17,911 nt of DNA, taken from CAZQDP01 sp964592375 (lineage in GTDB: Bacteria; Bacillota; Clostridia; RUG12999). The translations under genes were made by a program, and so were the position numbers. The first letter of the stretch is position 1; the number at the start of each line of letters is the position of its first letter. The DNA is taken from positions 1 to 17,911 of the forward strand of contig CAZQDP010000053.1 of the NCBI GenBank assembly GCA_964592375.1, in the 5' to 3' direction. Of the stretch, positions 5,218-14,557 are shown piece after piece. The notes under the pieces are model-generated. The model had not been told where the DNA came from and did no database searches. It was given only the letters and a program-made list of their open reading frames with translations.

Positions 5218-6915
5218 TTATCCATTATCCTCTACTATTCTAATCTTTGATATGTTTGGTGCTTTGCCTCTGAGCTGACCTACGGTACCAATAAGCTCTG
5301 TTACCGCTCCCGGCGCACAAATTTTATGCCTGCAATATGTATCCCTTATCCTGCTGTACTGACTGCACAGACCGATAAGATTTTTCCCTCTTTTTATTCC
5401 TGCCACATCTTTGAGCATGTGCAACCCCAAAATACATATTCCTTCAATCTCGCAAGGCACATACTCTGCCGACTTTGCTTCTAAAATGCCTTTTCTAACA
5501 ATTTCCTCTTCAAGAAACTCAATATTAGCCATATCTGCAATAGCGGATAAGGCTGCGATATGAAGGCAAACCCAACCATTGCTCCTTTGCCTCCTGCCTT
5601 CCGTCATGCGTTGCTTTACATTTCGATATATATATGCCACAAAATCATCATATTCTTCTTTTTTATACTCTATTTCCAATTCATCAAACAGCTTTGCGGC
5701 TGCAGAAATGGCCATTGCAAATTTTACCTCAGCAATAATTTCATCCCATGCGCCAACGAATACATGCTTTGTGCTGATAATATAATCTGCCATTCTCCCA
5801 ATGCTTCTGATGCATCTCCAAAGAACCTCCTCGTCGTGGGTCTTTTGAAAATACACTCCAGCTAAGAGTATATAATTGGCGTTCCCTTCTGCCGCTCTAT
5901 GAATTCCTAGCGCTTCGCCACCGCCAACACAACTGCCCCGCCCGCCTATATCATCTCCCTCGCGAGTAAAATAGGCTCCATAGATAAGTGCATTTTTGCA
6001 TATACCCGGACAAATTTCAACGTACGCAGGTAAGTCAAATAAAATTCTACTATAAAATGTATTTTCTTTGTCTTTCATCAGTTCATATACCATCTGACCA
6101 TTTTCTCTGCGCCAAAAGTTTGTATTGCCTCCCATGGCATGGACAGCAGCAGATAACAAAATGCCATAATCTAAACTGATGGTTTCGTAAAAATACTTTA
6201 TATCAATCTTCTCGGATACTTCCTCTACCTCACCGCTCATTAGTTTTGCCCACATGGCTACATCGTCCAAATTCGCATAGTATGCCGTATATCCCAAATG
6301 GCAAGTTTCATTCATACTGTCCTTGTACTCTCTGCCATCAAAACAGCACCAAGTGATATTCATATTTCCTTTGTCGTCGGATAGCCACATTTCCTCGTCC
6401 ATACTGCCTTGATATGCACATATTCTGTCAATAAATGTGTTTTCCTCCGTTTGAACAGCCTCAGGGTCATTGTCCAAAATATATTCAATATCGCACCCAT
6501 CTTCCCGCTGTGTCATCACCATGCCGGGCAGATCAAGCCCAAAAAAAGCCTTTGCTTGAACAGGGCCTTGCACACTGCAAGTAATAAAAATCACTGGAGC
6601 AGATACATATTTTTCATCCTGCATGCAAAAGGAAGTTCTTATCTTTAATTTAAAAGTAATGTTTTCACTAATCCCCTCAATGGTACAGCCGGATAAATGA
6701 GTATGAAGATTGACAGTATCAAAATATTGATCCGCACCTTCAAATAAAGGCAGATAAATCTTGCCCCCATCCTTTAGCTGAACTCCAGCCTTCATTGCAA
6801 TGCAAATTTCCTTGCGCAATAAAGAACGCACAAGGGAAGTCTTCCTTTGCATCACATCAATGCTCAGAGTGAATAAGCCACCAAATATGGACACATTGTC
6901 TTTCGCTTCTAACAT
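5218..6915 (-). CDS. Uncharacterised 565-aa cytoplasmic protein
   Basis: I do not recognise this protein. The ATG at 6913-6915 has AGAAGG eight bases upstream. There is no signal peptide or membrane segment. The first 180 or so residues look strand-rich and the remainder helical, with aromatic and glycine turns (AAVHAMGGNTNFWRREN, DDIGGRGSCVGGGEA, NANYILLAGVYFQK). That layout recalls sugar-active enzymes with a beta-sandwich followed by an alpha/alpha barrel, but I cannot name catalytic residues, so this is a weak guess. It has about 19 cysteines spread along the chain, high for a cytoplasmic protein, which would suit an anaerobe. It stands alone: convergent with rpsT on one side, and separated by 306 nt from the amidohydrolase gene upstream. 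Confidence 0.85.
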   Translation of the reverse strand: MLEAKDNVSIFGGLFTLSIDVMQRKTSLVRSLLRKEICIAMKAGVQLKDGGKIYLPLFEGADQYFDTVNLHTHLSGCTIEGISENITFKLKIRTSFCMQDEKYVSAPVIFITCSVQGPVQAKAFFGLDLPGMVMTQREDGCDIEYILDNDPEAVQTEENTFIDRICAYQGSMDEEMWLSDDKGNMNITWCCFDGREYKDSMNETCHLGYTAYYANLDDVAMWAKLMSGEVEEVSEKIDIKYFYETISLDYGILLSAAVHAMGGNTNFWRRENGQMVYELMKDKENTFYSRILFDLPAYVEICPGICKNALIYGAYFTREGDDIGGRGSCVGGGEALGIHRAAEGNANYILLAGVYFQKTHDEEVLWRCIRSIGRMADYIISTKHVFVGAWDEIIAEVKFAMAISAAAKLFDELEIEYKKEEYDDFVAYIYRNVKQRMTEGRRQRSNGWVCLHIAALSAIADMANIEFLEEEIVRKGILEAKSAEYVPCEIEGICILGLHMLKDVAGIKRGKNLIGLCSQYSRIRDTYCRHKICAPGAVTELIGTVGQLRGKAPNISKIRIVEDNG

Positions 6916-7221
6916 TTCAAAAACCTTCTTATCTATCTTACATTACTTTTTGTTGTAATTCTCATCATGCTTTTGTTATATTCATACGCTTATGCATATA
7001 GCATTGGCTCATGCAATGTATTTTTTTGCCATAAACCAGTTTGGAGTTTGTTAAGCGTGATAATAAATAGATACCCTCAACTATAACTTTAATATTATTA
7101 TCATATTTTTCAATGGATATGTAACAAATAACACTTATTATGTAATAAATAAATAAGTAAGTAGATAAATTTTGGTTAAATTTTTATATTGCTTTGGCAA
7201 CTTTTGAGAAAGCACGCGCTT
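6916..7221. other. AT-rich 306-nt intergenic region
   Basis: No gene is seen. It should hold the 3' end of the amidohydrolase transcript and the promoter of the 565-aa gene. A possible minus-strand promoter is TTGTTA (7122-7127), 16 bp, TATGAT (7100-7105), but it is weak. A short run of TAAA/TAAG-like tetranucleotides lies at about 7144-7168. I see no convincing terminator hairpin. Confidence 0.5.
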
Positions 7222-8400
7222 CTATTCTTTTATCACTCTCGCAACGCCGTTAATATATACACGTTCAGGCGTTGCCATCAGCTCAAAAGGATGCCTTTTA
7301 AAAATCACAATATCTGCATCCTTTCCTGGGGCCAAGGAGCCTACACGCGCATCAATACCACAGCAGCGTGCCGCGTTGATGGTGATTGCCTCCAGTGCGC
7401 AGGTCGTGCTCATGCCTTCTCGCACGCAAAGCGCCGCACAAATTGGCAAATATTGTACGGGTATGACCGGATGATCCGTCACAATTGCCGGATGAATACC
7501 CGCCTTTTCCAGCAAGCCGCCGGATGCAAAGCTTAAATTTTTTAGTTCTGGCTTGGAGCGTTCGCACAGCATGGGCCCAATTAAAACAGGGTAACCTTCC
7601 TTTGCGATTTCCTTTGCAACCATGTATGCCTCCGTTGCATGCTCCAAGGTAATAGAAATGCCAAATTCCTTAGCAATGCGAATGGCAGTGAAAATATCGT
7701 CTGCTCTATGCGCATGCACTTTTAGGGGCAACCTATTTTGGAGTACTGCAATGAGTGCATCGGACTTGATGTCGATTTCGGGCTTGTCTTCCTCTTCCGG
7801 ATTGTTTTCATATTTTTCCATGGCATTTAAGTAGTCCTTCGCCTTGCAAAGTGCTTCTCTTAAAATTGCCGCTGTTGCCATTCTGGTTACCGGCGATTGA
7901 TTTTTCGCATGATAGATATGCTTTGGGTTTTCGCCCAAAGCAGCTTTGATTGCAACGGGAGATTGAATAATCATGTCATCTATTCGATTGCCCCACATTT
8001 TAATGGCCGCAAAGGAGCCACCAAGTACATTGGCACTACCCGGCCCGGTAACACTTGTGGTCACTCCGGCAGCCAAACCTTCCCCGAAGCTTGTATCCAT
8101 CGGATTGATGGCATCTATCGCGCGAAGATGCGGCGTGATGGGATCGGTATCCTCATTTCCATCTGCGCCTTCAAAGCCTAAACCATCCTCCCACATGCCA
8201 ATATGACTATGGGCATCAACGAAGCCAGGGAGCACCATCATCCCACCTGCATCAAATACATGCTCAAATTGTGCCCTTTCCATTTGAAGGTCATCCATGT
8301 TTCCTAAAGACTGAATTTTCCCATGCTCCATGACAAGATATCCGTTTTCATACTGCTCATTTTCCATCGTCATGATATTGCCGTTCATAATGAGTTCCAT
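7222..8400 (-). CDS. Metal-dependent amidohydrolase, imidazolonepropionase-like
   Basis: This 392-aa enzyme is of the amidohydrolase superfamily, acting on an unknown cyclic amide, imide or similar substrate in the cytoplasm. Expected metal ligands are visible: His64 and His66 in GFVDAHSHIG, His229/His231 in LKVHAHRADD, His254 in TLEHATE, and Asp309 in IVTDHPV. The C-terminus shows the usual GSLAPGKDADIVIF tail that completes the small beta domain. A Gly-rich GPGSANVLGGSF segment (119-130) is characteristic of this subgroup. The ATG at 8398-8400 has GGGGAAGG just upstream, and the previous gene stops one base before it, so it is the last gene of the dusB operon. No substrate can be read from the sequence, and neighbours give no histidine or purine degradation genes. 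Confidence 0.9.
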   Translation of the reverse strand: MELIMNGNIMTMENEQYENGYLVMEHGKIQSLGNMDDLQMERAQFEHVFDAGGMMVLPGFVDAHSHIGMWEDGLGFEGADGNEDTDPITPHLRAIDAINPMDTSFGEGLAAGVTTSVTGPGSANVLGGSFAAIKMWGNRIDDMIIQSPVAIKAALGENPKHIYHAKNQSPVTRMATAAILREALCKAKDYLNAMEKYENNPEEEDKPEIDIKSDALIAVLQNRLPLKVHAHRADDIFTAIRIAKEFGISITLEHATEAYMVAKEIAKEGYPVLIGPMLCERSKPELKNLSFASGGLLEKAGIHPAIVTDHPVIPVQYLPICAALCVREGMSTTCALEAITINAARCCGIDARVGSLAPGKDADIVIFKRHPFELMATPERVYINGVARVIKE

Positions 8401-8401
8401 A

Positions 8402-9316
8402 TTACCTTCCCCTTTCGGTAATATATTTCAGTACTTCAAATGCTGCCACAGCACCATCCGCCGCGGCCACAACAATTTGCTTAATCGATCCGTCCCTAGC
8501 ATCGCCGGCCGCATAAATGCCATCTGCAACTTTTAACTTACTGTCTGTGTTAATGTATCCTTCACTCGTCAAAGGCACGGCTCCCACTAAAAAGTCTGTC
8601 GATGGCTTCGTGCCCACCTCCACAAATAAACCCTGTGCTGTAATGGTGCTTTGCTGGCCGTCTTTATTTTCCACAACCACTCCGCTTACATTTCCCTGCC
8701 CAATAATTTCACGAATAACACTATGATATATCACTTCGATATTTTTTGTGGCAAACATGATTTCCTGCTGCTTCTTTTCTGCTCGAAAGGCGTCTCTGCG
8801 ATGAACCAGGTATACTTTCTCACAACCGCGGCTTAAAAAAATCGCGTCCTCAATCGCACGATTACCACCGCCAACGACCACCACGGTTTTCCCTCTAAAA
8901 AAAGCACCGTCACAGGTAGCACAATAGGAAACACCCATGCCTCGAAGCTCTCTTTCTTTAGGGAGCCCAAGCTCTTGTGGCTTTGCTCCGGGGCAAAGTA
9001 TTATACTTTTGGCCTCGTATGTTTCTTTTGTGGTCATGACCTTTTTATCTTCACCCAAAATGTCTAAAGAAGTGACCTCGCCGCTGATAAACTCTGCGCC
9101 AGCCTCCCTTGCCTGCTTTTCCATTTTATATGCCAGCTCGGTACCAAACACCTTTTCCCCTGTGCCTGGATAGTTTTCCACCTCGTATACGGTGGTCAGT
9201 TGCCCCCCGGCGAATTCCTTCTCCATAATGCCGGTATGAAGACCACTACGGCAACAGTATAACGCTGCGCTAAGTCCTGCAGGGCCGGCTCCGATTATCA
9301 TTACATCGTACTTCAT
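8402..9316 (-). CDS. trxB: Thioredoxin reductase (NADPH, FAD)
   Basis: This 304-aa enzyme transfers electrons from NADPH through FAD and a redox disulfide to thioredoxin. The FAD site GAGPAG is at 9-14, the redox pair Cys132-Cys135 in SYCATCDGAFF, the NADPH Rossmann motif GGGNRA at 149-154 with HRRDAFRA at 172-179, and the second FAD motif YAAGDARD near the end. GGGNRA has Arg where many family members have Ser, a small difference. The HRRxxxR pattern supports NADPH. The ATG at 9314-9316 overlaps the apbE stop as ATGA, so translation is coupled. No thioredoxin gene is nearby. Some clostridial relatives use ferredoxin instead, but the NADPH motif argues against that here. Confidence 0.95.
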   Translation of the reverse strand: MKYDVMIIGAGPAGLSAALYCCRSGLHTGIMEKEFAGGQLTTVYEVENYPGTGEKVFGTELAYKMEKQAREAGAEFISGEVTSLDILGEDKKVMTTKETYEAKSIILCPGAKPQELGLPKERELRGMGVSYCATCDGAFFRGKTVVVVGGGNRAIEDAIFLSRGCEKVYLVHRRDAFRAEKKQQEIMFATKNIEVIYHSVIREIIGQGNVSGVVVENKDGQQSTITAQGLFVEVGTKPSTDFLVGAVPLTSEGYINTDSKLKVADGIYAAGDARDGSIKQIVVAAADGAVAAFEVLKYITERGR

Positions 9317-10311
9317 TTTAATGTGTATCCTCCTTCTTGGTGAAATGCTTTTGCAATCCCTTCTGTTGTTTTTACTTCTTTGTTATGATTAATCAATATC
9401 GCCTCGACTCCTGCCTTTTTTGCAAGGGAAAGGCCCTCCTCCATACCGGCCACATAAATGGCGGTGGACATGGCATCCGCCAATGCCCCATCTCGAGATA
9501 CAACCGTAACCGAAAGTAGATCGCTCCTTGCTGGTTTTCCGGTTTTTGGGTCTAATATATGATGATACAATATGCCGTCTTTTTCAAAAAATCGCTCGTA
9601 CCCGCCGGAGGTTACAATGGCGCAATCAGACACCTGAAGCTTCCCTGCAATGCCGGCGGCATCGAGCGGATCTCGAATACCAATGCTCCAGGGAAGTCCC
9701 TTGCCTTTTTCCCCCATCACCAAAATATTACCGCCCAAGTCCAGCACTGCTCGTTGTATGCCTAGCTGCGCAAGCACGCTTCTTACCTCATCTGTGGCAT
9801 ATCCCTTTGCAATGCCGCCCAAATCCACGAGACTTTTCGTCTGTGCACTTTGACCCATCAATTGAAGGTTCCCTGTATTTTTGAGAGCGGCAGCAATTTC
9901 ATCGTCCCCGGGTACCCTTTCATGACCGGTGCCAATTCCCCAAAGGGCAGAAACTTCGCCCATGGTAATATCAAATCTGCCGTCGCTAAGTGCTGAATAT
10001 GCTTGCGCGCGGCTAAGCAGGGCCGCGGTATCCTTTTGTAGCTGCACCGGACCTCTAGGGTTGTCATTGAGTATTTGTATATCGCTTCCCTGCCGATACA
10101 TGCTGAGCTTATTCTCAAGCTCGCTCACTTTCTCTCTTGCCTGCGCTACCGCTTTTTTCGCACCTGCTCCATAGACGCGAAAGGTCATGACCGTATCCAT
10201 TGCAAAGAAGGTTTCACTGTATCCAGCGCGTTGTATATTGTATGCAAAAACCGCAATCAGCATACCAATGAGCAAGCCTGCGGTAATCTGCGCTATTCTT
10301 TTTGTATTCAT
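9313..10311 (-). CDS. apbE: FAD:protein FMN transferase, membrane-anchored
   Basis: This 332-aa ApbE protein attaches FMN covalently to Thr or Ser of target flavoproteins using FAD and Mg2+, outside the cytoplasmic membrane. One hydrophobic segment (residues about 8-25) follows a short basic start. There is no lipobox Cys, so it is probably anchored by an uncleaved helix. Family motifs are in order: MDTVMTF (38-44), DLGGIAKGYATDE (163-175), LDLGGNI (190-196), TSGGYERFF (234-242), HHILDPKTGKPA (250-261), and DGALADAMSTAIYVAG (274-289) with metal-binding acid and Ser/Thr. It overlaps dusB and trxB by ATGA on both sides. Its usual targets, the Rnf/Nqr subunits or FMN-binding domain proteins, are not in the window. 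Confidence 0.95.
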   Translation of the reverse strand: MNTKRIAQITAGLLIGMLIAVFAYNIQRAGYSETFFAMDTVMTFRVYGAGAKKAVAQAREKVSELENKLSMYRQGSDIQILNDNPRGPVQLQKDTAALLSRAQAYSALSDGRFDITMGEVSALWGIGTGHERVPGDDEIAAALKNTGNLQLMGQSAQTKSLVDLGGIAKGYATDEVRSVLAQLGIQRAVLDLGGNILVMGEKGKGLPWSIGIRDPLDAAGIAGKLQVSDCAIVTSGGYERFFEKDGILYHHILDPKTGKPARSDLLSVTVVSRDGALADAMSTAIYVAGMEEGLSLAKKAGVEAILINHNKEVKTTEGIAKAFHQEGGYTLK

Positions 10312-11255
10312 TCTCGAAGTTCCTCAAGTATTTCTTGCACCTGTAAAAGGCTGTTTACCGTTGCAAGTGCATTTTTGATTTTAGCCGCACCATGCATACC
10401 TTTGATATACCAAAGAAGGTGCGCTCTTGCCTCCTTAATGCCATGCTCTTTTTTGTACTCTATCAGGCATTTTGTATGAAAAATAGCCATATCAATCCGG
10501 TCATTCACCGAAGGGTTGGTTTTTATCTCGCCACTGCGCAAAAGCTCATTTGCCTGTGCAAATATCCACGGATTGCCAAACATCCCGCGTGCAATCATCA
10601 CTCCGTCGCAGCCGGTCGTATCCAGCATTGCCTTTGCATCGTGCGCGGTAAAAACATCACCACTGCCGATAATTGGAATATCCAGTGCCTCCTTGACCTG
10701 ACGAATAATATCCCAATCTGCCTTTCCGCTGTACATCTGATCCCGCGTTCGCCCATGCAGACCAATTGCAGAAATTCCGCTATCTTGAAGAATTTTCGCT
10801 ACCTCAATGGCATTGCAGCTGTCAAACCCTTTGCGTATTTTGGCGGTAACAGGAATAGAAACTGCACTCACCACCGCCTTTGCAATTTGGCCGGCAAGCG
10901 TAGGGTTTTTCATGAGGGCACTGCCATCGCCACTCTTGATAATTTTGGGCACGGGGCAACCCATATTGATATCAATGATATCGGCCCCAGCTGCAGCCGC
11001 GCACCCAGCAGCATAAGCCATAACCTCGGGAGCGCTTCCGAAAATTTGCATGGCAACCGGGTGTTCGCTGGGGTGCATGGTCATGAGTTTTTCTGTTTTT
11101 TTATCATGATAAAAGAGTGCCTTTGCACTGATCATCTCCGTATATACCAGCCCTGCACCCATGCCCCTGCATATCTTCCGATATGGCATATCGCCAACGC
11201 CTGCAACCGGAGCCATCAGAATATTGCCCTCCAGGCTTACCTGTCCGATTTTCAT
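10308..11255 (-). CDS. dusB: tRNA-dihydrouridine synthase
   Basis: This 315-aa FMN enzyme reduces uridine to dihydrouridine in tRNA, using NADPH. The N-terminal TIM barrel shows MAPVAGVGDMPYR (14-26), the catalytic Cys100 in DINMGCPVPK, HGRTR at 167-171, and the FMN-phosphate signatures GSGDVFT and ARGMFGNPWIF. The C-terminal helical domain, tRNA-binding in the family, ends in ALATVNSLLQVQEILEELRE. It is the first gene of the four-gene operon, with a promoter at 11304-11332 and GGAGG just before the ATG at 11253-11255. Its stop overlaps the apbE start as ATGA. Assignment to DusB rather than another Dus subgroup is by overall resemblance to Firmicutes proteins. Confidence 0.94.
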   Translation of the reverse strand: MKIGQVSLEGNILMAPVAGVGDMPYRKICRGMGAGLVYTEMISAKALFYHDKKTEKLMTMHPSEHPVAMQIFGSAPEVMAYAAGCAAAAGADIIDINMGCPVPKIIKSGDGSALMKNPTLAGQIAKAVVSAVSIPVTAKIRKGFDSCNAIEVAKILQDSGISAIGLHGRTRDQMYSGKADWDIIRQVKEALDIPIIGSGDVFTAHDAKAMLDTTGCDGVMIARGMFGNPWIFAQANELLRSGEIKTNPSVNDRIDMAIFHTKCLIEYKKEHGIKEARAHLLWYIKGMHGAAKIKNALATVNSLLQVQEILEELRE

Positions 11256-11303
11256 AATTCCTCCGAATTTTTCCTGTGAATTTGGACTTTGTTATTTGAT
11301 TTT

Positions 11304-11332
11304 ATTATATAGAATATGGAGGCTAAAGTCAA
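11304..11332 (-). promoter_or_regulatory. Promoter of the dusB-apbE-trxB-amidohydrolase operon
   Basis: On the minus strand TTGACT (11327-11332) and TATAAT (11304-11309) are separated by 17 bp, about 50 nt upstream of the dusB ATG. The box pair is the same as that of guaB. Confidence 0.8.
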
Positions 11333-11451
11333 TATGCATGGGTTTAAAATATGAATGATGCACTGAAGTATTTCGTTTTAATCAGTATCTACGTTAACAT
11401 TTGCTTGCAGTAATGAATGAAAAATCTCTCTATCTGAATATCTATTCACGT

Positions 11452-11479
11452 AAAAAACCGGCGGCCATAGGCCGCCGGT
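11452..11479 (-). terminator. Strong intrinsic terminator of the S-layer gene
   Basis: CCGGCGGCC pairs perfectly with GGCCGCCGG around a 3-nt loop (11458-11478), and six T follow on the minus strand. It lies 37 nt after the stop codon. It isolates the S-layer transcript from the dusB promoter 120 nt further on, and that 120 nt holds nothing I can name. Confidence 0.93.
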
Positions 11480-11515
11480 CTCTCAATTTGGTTTTATTAA
11501 ACCAAGTGCTTTAAA

Positions 11516-14473
11516 TTAGTCCTTCGGTACGATTACAACTACTTCTTGCAATGTGCTGTTTGATGCACGAGCGAAGATGAAGCAACCGCCGCCAAGCTTA
11601 TCTGTATCAATATCGGATACATCGCCAGCTGCTACTTTTGGACCATTTGCATAGTACTTGTCATAAGTAACAACATTGGTGCTTGTGCCTACGATGTAAT
11701 CTGTTAATGCAGTGTTTGCATTTACAGTGGAAGTTCTTGCAAAGGAGAGCTTCGAGCTGGATTTAGAATATGCATATCCAAATACGAAGTCATAATCCGA
11801 TCCTGCAACATCGTTCTTTGAGAAGAGTGTAATGCCATCTGCAGCAGGGTATGTGAACGGATTTACAAGTGTATTAACATTATAAAGTCCGTTTGATGCT
11901 GCATTGAAGAGTACTTTTATTTTGGAAGCTTCGTCTTTTGCATTCACGCTGTAAAGGATAACGCTTCCCTTTACGATGTCGTCAATGGTAAAGTTAGCAA
12001 GCAAGTTTACTGCCTGAACATCAGTAGTATCAATATCTGCTGAACCAAGGTCTCCACTTACTACTACGGAAAGAGCTTTGCCATTGCTAAAACCATTCAA
12101 TTTTGCTACGGTATCGCCATCAGCATTTAACACGCTACTCTTGGACTCAACGATAAAGAACGGCTGGTCAGCTGTGATTGCATTTGCAATGTCAAAGCCC
12201 ATCATTACTGCAGCAACATTATCATCATTAAGGTCGTAAGCGAATAAGCTGTATGCTTGATCATCTTTTAGTGCTGTAGTAGTCAGAAGGCTAATATCGT
12301 CTTCATCAATTTCAGCAATAGAAAGATTTATGTTAGCACTAAATGTTTTGCCTGCAATACTTAGTACCTTCGTGGTCTTTTCATTTAGGTATACACCACC
12401 GATTGAAAGAAGACTTTCATTAAAGGATTTATCATCTATTGTTTTTCTGTCAAATACGGAGTCAACGTCTGCATTTGCAGTATCGGGATTGAAGCAAATT
12501 TTGTAGATGTCGCCTGCTGTGTTCAGCTCATAAGTTACAAGGCCATTTACAAAAGTATTGTCGCTAATCAATGTGGTTGGTACAAAAATACTTGCTTGGT
12601 TAAAGGTTGTATCTTTGGTGTTTACCTGACTACCTTCGTCACCGGTTATACCATTTATGATGCGGATCTTTTCAGCAAAGTCATAAGTAGCCCATTTGCC
12701 GTCGCTCAGTGTCATCATGCGTGCAACCTTACCATCGGCAAATGAATCATTGCTACTGCCAATTTTCGTTACAAAACCATAGTTGGTGTTTGTAAGGTCA
12801 TTTGTAACTTTATCCTGCATGAAGATAAATCCACGTTGATTGATGAAGAAAGTAGCGGTGTTTCCAAGACCGATGTCAAGCATGTCGACCATATAGTAAT
12901 CATATTCTTTGCCGCTAATTTTTGCAACGCCATCATCTACAAAAACTTCATCAAGCGTACCTTTTACTTGACTTGAAATAATGTACACGGTTCCACAAAT
13001 CAAAGTGTCACCATCAAAGTTGCCAGTGATGCTAAGTACATCATCTTCTTTAATGTCTTCAAATTTGGCTGCTTTTCCATCTTTTACAAATTTAATGCTA
13101 TAGTCTTCATCTGTGTAATCAAGAATAACGCTGCCTGTTGTGCCCTTTGTGGTTACCTTGTAGCTCTTTGTAGAGGTAGTGTCTACCACAAAATCTTCAT
13201 ATAATGTAACAAAAGCTACATTGTATTCGCCACTTGTCACTGTAGACAGAAGCTTGATGTCTGCATACTGTGCATAATCATCATCTGCGCTGTCATTCAT
13301 AATGTTGTAAAGCTCTGTAACTGCTGGTGCACCTGTAAGCTTAACACAACCATTTGTATACAGTACAAATGGAGATTCAATTGAAGTAGAAAGCTTAAAT
13401 GTTTGGTATTTGTTGTTGTCTTTATCGGTAAAGAAGCTAACATCACCAATCGCGCCTGCTTGGGTGATAGTTGTTTTGGTTGTGTCCATGTTTGCATCCC
13501 ATGAAACCACTTCTTTTGTAGCGTTTCTACCGGACTTAGGAGCTACTGCAAGAAATGTCGCGGTGTCTTCGTCGATGTCTGCAATGTAAGCTACCATCAC
13601 ATATTCAAGATAATTCTTGATATCTGTTTTGCCTACTTTTACAGTTGGATCAAGCGTTTCAATGTCGAAATTTACATCGCCATCTACAAGTGTTTTGAGC
13701 TTACCATCCACTGCTTTGTATTGCTTTGCAATGGAGAACATTACTTCATTATCATCATAACCATCGCGTTCGCCTGTTGTATTTGCAAAAGCCATAGCGC
13801 TGATTTTGCCTTCAACCTTGGTTACATTCAGCTTGTCAAGAAGCATGGTGTCTCCTGCTTCATACTTAACATCTGTGCCGAAACCGGTCTGTTCCATCAT
13901 TGGAACGTCCAGTGCATTGTAAACCATTCTGGTAACTACTGCACGAGTAGCAGGCTTGCCGGCTGTGCCGGATACGCCGTTGGTGATGCCTTCCTGAGCA
14001 GCTACAACAAGGTAGCCGGAAGGATATCCGCCAAGTGTGTTTGCTTTCGGTGTGTAACCGAGAGCTGCAACGATCATCTTTACGGACTGTTCGAAGGTAA
14101 CTGAATCTTCAGGTCCGAATTTGTTATCGCCATAACCTGCGATGATGCCCTGCTGGAAAGCCATGTTAACATAGCCTGTCTGCCATTCTTGGGTAACATC
14201 TGTGAATGCTGTAGCACCCTTTGCGCCGTTTGCTGCATTCTCGAGTCCGAGAGCGCGGCAGATCACTGCTGCAAATTCTGCTCTTGTGATTGTCTGATCC
14301 GGTTTGAATGATCCATCCTCATATCCCTTCAGGATTTCTAAGGATGCAAGTACGGATACTGCTTCATTGTAGCTGGCGTCGGGCTTCACATCAGTAAAAG
14401 CTGCGAAAGCAACAGAACTGAAAATCATAGCAACTGCCAGAACAACGGTGAGAACCTTGGTAAAGTTCTTCAT
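11516..14473 (-). CDS. S-layer protein with three N-terminal SLH domains
   Basis: This 985-aa precursor is secreted and bound to the cell wall. The signal peptide is residues 1-24 (MKNFTKVLTVVLAVAMIFSS, then VAFA), with cleavage likely before AFTDV. Three SLH domains follow at about 26-74 (FTDVKPDASYNE, TRAEFAAVI), 90-139 (FTDVTQEW) and 141-188 (TRAVVTRMVYNAL). SLH domains bind pyruvylated secondary wall polymer in the families studied. The remaining 790 or so residues are Asp-, Thr- and Ser-rich with strand-like repeats and no domain I recognise. The frame is open 17 codons further up, but the ATG at 14471-14473 has AGGGAGG seven bases before it and begins the signal peptide. With its consensus promoter and strong terminator, it is probably the main surface-layer subunit. 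Confidence 0.93.
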   Translation of the reverse strand: MKNFTKVLTVVLAVAMIFSSVAFAAFTDVKPDASYNEAVSVLASLEILKGYEDGSFKPDQTITRAEFAAVICRALGLENAANGAKGATAFTDVTQEWQTGYVNMAFQQGIIAGYGDNKFGPEDSVTFEQSVKMIVAALGYTPKANTLGGYPSGYLVVAAQEGITNGVSGTAGKPATRAVVTRMVYNALDVPMMEQTGFGTDVKYEAGDTMLLDKLNVTKVEGKISAMAFANTTGERDGYDDNEVMFSIAKQYKAVDGKLKTLVDGDVNFDIETLDPTVKVGKTDIKNYLEYVMVAYIADIDEDTATFLAVAPKSGRNATKEVVSWDANMDTTKTTITQAGAIGDVSFFTDKDNNKYQTFKLSTSIESPFVLYTNGCVKLTGAPAVTELYNIMNDSADDDYAQYADIKLLSTVTSGEYNVAFVTLYEDFVVDTTSTKSYKVTTKGTTGSVILDYTDEDYSIKFVKDGKAAKFEDIKEDDVLSITGNFDGDTLICGTVYIISSQVKGTLDEVFVDDGVAKISGKEYDYYMVDMLDIGLGNTATFFINQRGFIFMQDKVTNDLTNTNYGFVTKIGSSNDSFADGKVARMMTLSDGKWATYDFAEKIRIINGITGDEGSQVNTKDTTFNQASIFVPTTLISDNTFVNGLVTYELNTAGDIYKICFNPDTANADVDSVFDRKTIDDKSFNESLLSIGGVYLNEKTTKVLSIAGKTFSANINLSIAEIDEDDISLLTTTALKDDQAYSLFAYDLNDDNVAAVMMGFDIANAITADQPFFIVESKSSVLNADGDTVAKLNGFSNGKALSVVVSGDLGSADIDTTDVQAVNLLANFTIDDIVKGSVILYSVNAKDEASKIKVLFNAASNGLYNVNTLVNPFTYPAADGITLFSKNDVAGSDYDFVFGYAYSKSSSKLSFARTSTVNANTALTDYIVGTSTNVVTYDKYYANGPKVAAGDVSDIDTDKLGGGCFIFARASNSTLQEVVVIVPKD

Positions 14474-14557
14474 GAAAATTCCTCCCTTATTAAAATAATT
14501 TTTGTTTTTACCTATTCGGTACAACTGACATAGGCGTATGTATATGCCACTATGGGG

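Noticed and set aside
7144..7168. TAAA/TAAG run resembling a CRISPR or tandem array
   Set aside because: It is a short, imperfect AT-rich tetranucleotide run with no spacers or repeats of the needed length.
10392..11279. 295-codon plus-strand frame opposite dusB
   Set aside because: It is long but His/Cys-rich with no motif, and dusB on the other strand is fully supported.
14474..14524. 17-codon extension of the S-layer protein
   Set aside because: It lies upstream of a strong ribosome binding site and would bury the signal peptide.
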